Source: TMED14 sp002378565
GTDB taxonomy: Bacteria > Bacteroidota > Bacteroidia > Flavobacteriales > Schleiferiaceae
Reading direction: 5' to 3'
Length of the DNA: 64,000 nt
Assembly (NCBI GenBank): GCA_943846715.1
Contig: OX044356.1
Location: 1,240,001-1,304,000 of the forward strand
Shown here piece after piece: positions 59,807 to 64,000 of this stretch. The notes beneath the pieces are model-generated. The model was not told the origin of the DNA, did not search any database, and saw nothing but the letters and a program-made list of their open reading frames with translations. Every line of letters starts with the position of its first letter. Within the stretch, counting starts at the first letter, position 1. Position numbers and translations under genes: made by a program.

Positions 59807-61090
59807 TTAGCCTTCCGCCGACAAGGCTTCCAATTGTGCCCTGATTGCAACAATGGAAGACAAGAAATTGCTCATTTCAGTTTTGGGGAGCGATTCTGTC
59901 TTGGGTAAATCTTGTTTGAGGGCATCCACCTGGACACCATTTTTCCAAAAACGGTAGCAGACATGCGGGCCCGTGGCCAATCCCGTGGCACCAACATAGC
60001 CAATCACCTCACCTTGCTCCACCCAGACGCCGGGCTTGATACCACTTTTGATCCGGGACATGTGCAAATATTGCGTGGTGTAGGTGCCATTGTGCTTGAC
60101 TTTCACGTAGTTACCATTGGCGCTAGTGTAGCGAGCCGCGATGATACGACCCTTCGCCGTGGACAAAATGGGGGTGCCCTTTGGGGCAGCGTAATCCGTG
60201 CCCAGGTGAGCCTTCCATCGCCGTTGCACCGGATGGAATCGCTTCATGGTGTAGCGAGACGTGATGCGACCAAATTCCAATGGCGCACGCAAGAAAGCCC
60301 GCCTCAATGACTCACCCTCAAGGTCGTAGTAATCCCTGACATTGACTGAAGCATTGTCGTAATAGTAGGCGTACAATGCCTTGCCAGCATGCACAAATCG
60401 AACGGCCAGGATGTTCCCTGTTCTCACGAAAACTGTGTCATCTACAAAGTGCTCCTCAAAGATCATTTCAAAGCGATCACCCTTCTGCAATCGGAAAAAA
60501 TCGATTGTCCAGGCATAGATTTCCGACATCCGAATGGCTACTGCAGGTGACACATCTTGGGATTCAAGGGTCTGGTACAATGAGCTTGTCACAACGCCTG
60601 TCACCTCCCTTTCTTTGATGGTGACTGGTCGTTCCACCGATCTCACAAACAGCGAATCTCTCAAGCCAAAAACCACATAGGATGTTTTGGATGATTCGTA
60701 GACAAAATAATCAGCCCGCCCCAAGGAGTCCTTGGTTGAAAAGACCCAGTAAACATCGCCTGCTCGCCAACGGCGGGGATCAAAGTGCTCTTTGCCCTTT
60801 TCTAGCAGCGTTGAAATACTGGGGTAGTCTACACCCAGCCTGTCCAAGACAGAGCCAAAAGCCTGTCCGGATTTCACGACGAATCGTTTGGGTTGGTGGT
60901 TAGCTAAAGAAATCCCATACATGACTCCTGGGTCCACTGCTTCGCTGTCAGAGCGGCTGCCCATGACATCGTCGCCAACAAGCGGTGACAGCAAAGACCA
61001 CAACAGCCAGATAACAAGCAAGGCAAGACCACAAACGATGGCGAGTGCCTTGGGCTTGACTTTTCTACGAGGAGACTGAGGGCTTTCCAT
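59807..61090 (-). CDS. M23 family (LytM-like) metallopeptidase
   Basis: 427 aa. N-terminal cytoplasmic basic stretch, one membrane anchor (15-37), a LysM/OapA-like or opacity-type domain in residues 65-230, then an M23 domain. Zinc and catalytic residues: H295 and D299 in HLGTDYAAPKG, H343 in QYLHMSRI, and H376 in GPHVCYRFWKNG. The residue that would be the last zinc ligand of the HxH motif is C378. Such enzymes cut peptidoglycan cross-links or activate other hydrolases. The start lies 6 nt after a TAAATTCG box. Convergent with leuS. Confidence 0.92.
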   Translation of the reverse strand: MESPQSPRRKVKPKALAIVCGLALLVIWLLWSLLSPLVGDDVMGSRSDSEAVDPGVMYGISLANHQPKRFVVKSGQAFGSVLDRLGVDYPSISTLLEKGKEHFDPRRWRAGDVYWVFSTKDSLGRADYFVYESSKTSYVVFGLRDSLFVRSVERPVTIKEREVTGVVTSSLYQTLESQDVSPAVAIRMSEIYAWTIDFFRLQKGDRFEMIFEEHFVDDTVFVRTGNILAVRFVHAGKALYAYYYDNASVNVRDYYDLEGESLRRAFLRAPLEFGRITSRYTMKRFHPVQRRWKAHLGTDYAAPKGTPILSTAKGRIIAARYTSANGNYVKVKHNGTYTTQYLHMSRIKSGIKPGVWVEQGEVIGYVGATGLATGPHVCYRFWKNGVQVDALKQDLPKTESLPKTEMSNFLSSIVAIRAQLEALSAEG

Positions 61091-61138
61091 GCATGCGAAT
61101 TTAATGGCTATTCACAACCCAACCACATCCTGATTCAC

Positions 61139-62086
61139 TCACTTATTGACAGATGGCTTGGATGGCAGGGTTCCCCATGCATCTTTCTCTGTCTGAGTCC
61201 ACATGTGTGGGAAGAAAATACGAAGCTGCATGCGAGGTGGCAGGTACTTCTGCCAATTGGTTCCGCCCGTTGCACGCACATCAGCAGGTTTTTTTGCCAA
61301 ATACCTCACGGCACTTTTGTAATGGGATAGTGGCCACAGCACATTGACATAACGATCAAAAGCCCTTGCTTGCTCACGCAGACCCTCGGTCATTTTCCCT
61401 GCTTCAGTTAAATCTGCCATGCGGTGGCTGACGGTGCGGCCTGCCCATTGACTGGCTTGCGCTTGAAAGCCTGCCGCGTACTTCTCCTCAAATTGAATCA
61501 AGGTCAAGGTTTTCTCTCCTGTTGCTGCAATGGTTGCGCCGGACTGCCAATACAATTTCTTGAACAAGGTGGTCACATCCTTTTCTTCTGCCATCTCCTG
61601 ACGGTGATCGATGTGCACCAACTGATTCAAGGGCGCACAGGCCATTTCAATCATTCGGTACTGTGCCGATTGAAACCCGCTTGCTGGCAACAACGCCATG
61701 CGGAATTTCAAGAACTGCTTCCGGTCCATGCCATCAACCATGATGCTGAAACTGTTGTCCAGGGCCTTAAAATAGGTATTGCAACGGCGAAGGCGTTCTT
61801 CCATCAAGGTAGCGTCCATGCCCTCAGACTCAATGACATCCTTCAGCTCATGCAAGCACAGCTTGAAGTACAATTCCGTGATCTGGTGGTACATGATGAA
61901 AATCGGCTCATCATGGTGTTTGGTGCGGGGGCTTTGCAAGCTCAACAAGGTATCCAAGTGGATGTAATCCCAATACTTGAGGTAGTCGGTTTCGACCAAG
62001 CCATCGAGGTAATCCAACAAGGCCTGCCCTGAAACAGCGTACTTGGCCTCCAAGGCATCGATGCGGGTTTTCAATTCTGATTCCAT
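61139..62086 (-). CDS. kynA: Tryptophan 2,3-dioxygenase
   Basis: 315 aa heme enzyme that opens the indole ring to N-formylkynurenine, the first step of the kynurenine route to NAD or to Trp breakdown. Family segments: YWDYIHLDTLLSLQ, EPIFIMYHQITELYFKL near residues 61-77, ASGFQSAQYRMIE near 144-156, and ATGGTNWQKYLPPRMQ with the substrate-binding loop near the C-terminus. No kynU, kmo or kynB lies in the window. It is 17 bp after the histidine kinase stop, so co-transcription with the two-component pair is possible. Confidence 0.96.
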   Translation of the reverse strand: MESELKTRIDALEAKYAVSGQALLDYLDGLVETDYLKYWDYIHLDTLLSLQSPRTKHHDEPIFIMYHQITELYFKLCLHELKDVIESEGMDATLMEERLRRCNTYFKALDNSFSIMVDGMDRKQFLKFRMALLPASGFQSAQYRMIEMACAPLNQLVHIDHRQEMAEEKDVTTLFKKLYWQSGATIAATGEKTLTLIQFEEKYAAGFQAQASQWAGRTVSHRMADLTEAGKMTEGLREQARAFDRYVNVLWPLSHYKSAVRYLAKKPADVRATGGTNWQKYLPPRMQLRIFFPHMWTQTEKDAWGTLPSKPSVNK

Positions 62087-62103
62087 GGGGTGAAATTAGG
62101 CGA

Positions 62104-63144
62104 TTAGGCCTTAGGTACCCCATAAATGAAGGTGCTACCATGCCCCAATTCGGCGGCAACGGTGATGGATTGATCATGGGCTTCAACAATGTGCTTGGCA
62201 ATGGCCAGACCCAGCCCCGTTCCAGACACCTGCTTTCCATGCACCCTTGCACGATCTGCACGGTAAAAGCGCTCAAATATCCGTGTGATGTCATCCTGTG
62301 CGATACCTATTCCATTGTCCTTGACCACCACATCCAAGCGGTTGGCTTGATCGATCAATTGGATATGCAATTCAGGCTTGTTTTCTGAAGCGTACTTGAT
62401 GGCATTGCTGATCAGGTTTAACAAGACCTGTTCCATGCGCTGCTTGTCTGCCATAACCCTGTCATCAAGGGTGTCAGGCAAGGTCAAATGAACCTGAATG
62501 CCTGCGTGTTCTAATCGGTCTTCCATTTGCTCCATGGCATCAAGCACTTGTTGCTTGAGTCCATAGGGCGACTGCTCCAAGGTCAGCTTGCCTGATTCCA
62601 AGTGAGCCAATACATCCATGTCACGCAGCAAGCGGATCATCCGATCCACATTGCGGCTAGCCTTTTTGAAAAAGCGTTCCCGCTGTACGGCATCTTCTAC
62701 CCCATCCATGAGGGTCAGCAAGTACCCCTGAATATTAAACACCGGGTTTTTCATCTCATGGGATAGGTTGGCGATAAACTCCCGTCGAATAGTGTCCTGT
62801 GCGCGGAGGCTTGTCATTTCCACAGCAGCCCGCCTGACCCACATGGTCACTTCCATGTCTACCCGACCCAGCTCCTTGGCATCTTGAAGCATGTCATCCC
62901 GGTATTTTTCCGGATTGTTCAATGCCTTGTAAATCCGGGTGAGCTTCACGTGCATGAATTGCTTGATCATGGATTCTGCAATCACTGCTGTCACTACACC
63001 TGACCCTACAGCAAACAGCATCAAGTTGACTGCTTGAGGGGTTTGACCTTGCAGCCAGAACACCAGATACATGGACAATCCGTTTGTCAGACCTACAATC
63101 AGACCAATAACGCTAGCTATTCGGCGAGGGTTTTTGAACATCAT
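62104..63144 (-). CDS. PhoR-like sensor histidine kinase
   Basis: 346 aa. Two N-terminal membrane helices (8-31 and 38-60) with almost no periplasmic loop, then a HAMP-like or linker region. The HisKA domain has the phospho-accepting H129 in FIANLSHEMKNPVF; the ATPase domain has NLISNAIKYASE (N box), VVKDNGIGIAQDD (G1), ERFYRADRA (F box) and GTGLGLAIAK (G2). Overlaps the response regulator by four bases, so the two form a pair. The signal sensed is unknown; the missing periplasmic domain suggests an intramembrane or protein-mediated signal. Confidence 0.95.
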   Translation of the reverse strand: MMFKNPRRIASVIGLIVGLTNGLSMYLVFWLQGQTPQAVNLMLFAVGSGVVTAVIAESMIKQFMHVKLTRIYKALNNPEKYRDDMLQDAKELGRVDMEVTMWVRRAAVEMTSLRAQDTIRREFIANLSHEMKNPVFNIQGYLLTLMDGVEDAVQRERFFKKASRNVDRMIRLLRDMDVLAHLESGKLTLEQSPYGLKQQVLDAMEQMEDRLEHAGIQVHLTLPDTLDDRVMADKQRMEQVLLNLISNAIKYASENKPELHIQLIDQANRLDVVVKDNGIGIAQDDITRIFERFYRADRARVHGKQVSGTGLGLAIAKHIVEAHDQSITVAAELGHGSTFIYGVPKA

Positions 63145-63824
63145 GGCGTCAACTTGTAACCCACGCCCTTGATGGTGGTGATGAATGCTTGCCCAATTTT
63201 TCCTCTGATCCTTCGAATGTGGACGTCGATGGTCCGATCACCCACAATGACATCATCGCCCCAAACTTCCTGGAGAATGACCTCTCTGGTCAAAACACTG
63301 CCTGGCTTTGTGGCCAACAAATACAACAGCTCAAATTCTTTGCGTGGCAATGCCAAGCTCTTGCCGTCCAAGGTGACGGTGAAGGTGTCTGGATCGACGC
63401 GAAGACCTGCCACCTCAATGGCTGAATACGCCTGCTTTGATTTATGGGCAGTTCTTCTCAACAGGGCTTTGACTCGACTGATGAGAACTTTTGGCTGGAT
63501 GGGCTTGGTGATGTAGTCATCTGCCCCAGCCTCAAACCCCGCCAATTGTGAGTAATCCTCGCCTCGCGCACTCAAAAAGGCAATGGCCACGGATTGGCCG
63601 TCGCGACGAGCCCTGATGGCTTTGCATGCTTCTACCCCATCCATGTGAGGCATCATGACATCCATCAATACCAGTTGTGGTTGGTGTTTGATGAATTGCT
63701 TCAGACCGTCTGAACCATCCTCCGCCTCCACAACTCCGTAGCCTTCTTGCGCCAGATGGTAGTGGATCAGTTCCCTGATATCCGCATCATCATCCACCAA
63801 TAAAATCAGAGCCTGCTTGTCCAT
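63141..63824 (-). CDS. OmpR/PhoB family response regulator
   Basis: 227 aa from ATG 63824 (MDKQALILLVDDDAD); a longer in-frame reading would extend through the promoter. The receiver domain has the acidic pocket D11-D12 with phospho-acceptor D55 (LVLMDVMMPH), the switch Ser in FLSARGE and the Lys in ITKPIQPKV. The C-terminal winged helix contains LPRKEFELLYLLATKPGSVLTREVILQ and DRTIDVHIRRIRGKIG. It is the partner of the downstream kinase. Confidence 0.96.
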   Translation of the reverse strand: MDKQALILLVDDDADIRELIHYHLAQEGYGVVEAEDGSDGLKQFIKHQPQLVLMDVMMPHMDGVEACKAIRARRDGQSVAIAFLSARGEDYSQLAGFEAGADDYITKPIQPKVLISRVKALLRRTAHKSKQAYSAIEVAGLRVDPDTFTVTLDGKSLALPRKEFELLYLLATKPGSVLTREVILQEVWGDDVIVGDRTIDVHIRRIRGKIGQAFITTIKGVGYKLTP

Positions 63825-63844
63825 CAATTCACGATTCGTTGCAG

Positions 63845-63852
63845 TAAAAGTA
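63845..63852 (-). promoter_or_regulatory. Probable -7 box for the two-component operon
   Basis: TACTTTTA on the minus strand differs from TAnnTTTG at one base and lies 21 nt before ATG 63824. It falls inside the longer reading frame and so favours the shorter start. Confidence 0.4.
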
Positions 63853-63928
63853 CGGCCATCAATGTCGGAACATGGCCACACATGCTTGCTGACCTTTTAA
63901 GCGGAGGTACATGGCATACCTTGCAGCC

Positions 63929-64000
63929 ATGAAAGCACAATCACGACTGTTCCTAGCCCTTTTAATCATTACATCCTTCCAATCATTTGCTACGGATACC
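63929..64000 (+). CDS. Exported protein, N-terminus only (cut by window edge)
   Basis: 24 codons from ATG 63929 to the last base. They encode MKAQSRLFLALLIITSFQSF followed by ATDT, a clean signal peptide with a cleavage site after SFA. TACCTTG ends 6 nt before this ATG. The frame is open to the window edge; the gene product cannot be named. Confidence 0.7.
   Translation, partial: MKAQSRLFLALLIITSFQSFATDT

Noticed and set aside
61424..62032. 202-aa rightward frame opposite tryptophan 2,3-dioxygenase
   Set aside because: The sense strand encodes a clear full-length enzyme; the antisense product is low-complexity Gln/His/Cys-rich and has no recognisable fold.
1..64000. CRISPR array, tRNA or rRNA genes, insertion sequences, prophage
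   Set aside because: I saw no regularly spaced repeats, cloverleaf-forming segments, rRNA-like stretches, transposase motifs or phage structural genes; gaps are too short for most of these.

Overview
Organism and evidence. The window looks like chromosomal DNA of a member of the Bacteroidota, probably an aerobic, marine-type lineage near Flavobacteriales. It carries the type IX secretion (T9SS) translocon gene sprA in the order ruvA-sprA-gcvH-vanZ-tonB. It also has secreted proteins with C-terminal T9SS sorting domains, a complete alternative complex III (actABCDEF) joined to cytochrome oxidase genes, DUF6029, DUF3098 and Omp28-type families, and -7 boxes of the form TAnnTTTG. Coding density is very high: no gap without a gene exceeds 180 bp. 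I see no tRNA, rRNA, CRISPR array, insertion sequence, integrase or phage gene, so this is a core-genome segment.

Layout. 1-4.1 kb: a cut-off choice-of-anchor L surface protein, an M20 dipeptidase, DNA-3-methyladenine glycosylase I and tsaB. 4.1-6.8 kb: an adaptor/TolC efflux pair without its pump. 6.8-11.8 kb: a cytochrome oxidase module (cysQ, heme O synthase, two subunit III genes, subunit IV, SCO, DUF420 and a small CxxC protein). 11.9-21.4 kb: tonB, vanZ, gcvH, sprA, ruvA. 21.4-27.4 kb: T9SS cargo, then a periplasmic/surface thiol-redox cluster (two Omp28-like proteins, one TlpA-like thioredoxin, one DUF6029 barrel). 27.4-29.3 kb: ruvB-queG. 29.4-40.5 kb: actABCDEF-coxB-coxA in one direction, ending at a terminator. 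40.6-52.4 kb: a SPOR protein, then a leftward run rich in Fe-S and sulfur functions (rlmN, mrp, nfu, 2-oxoacid:ferredoxin oxidoreductase, yebC, an S9 peptidase, rhodaneses). 52.5-57.0 kb: a small barrel protein, queA, truB, uppP, DUF3098, ftsX. 57.1-64 kb: leuS, an M23 peptidase, tryptophan 2,3-dioxygenase, a two-component system and the first 24 codons of an exported protein.

How the parts fit. The two respiratory loci together encode ACIII plus an aa3-type oxidase, with assembly factors for heme and CuA. The secretion locus provides the export route used by the sorting-domain proteins nearby. The best candidates for undescribed biology are the 22.3-27.4 kb thiol-redox cluster, the fused rhodanese with a membrane segment between its two domains, and the small CxxC protein in the oxidase operon. 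A repeated promoter arrangement, a -7-like box whose last G lies 5-7 nt (usually 6) before the start codon, predicts leaderless mRNAs for about eight genes. All calls come from reading the sequence; no database search was run.
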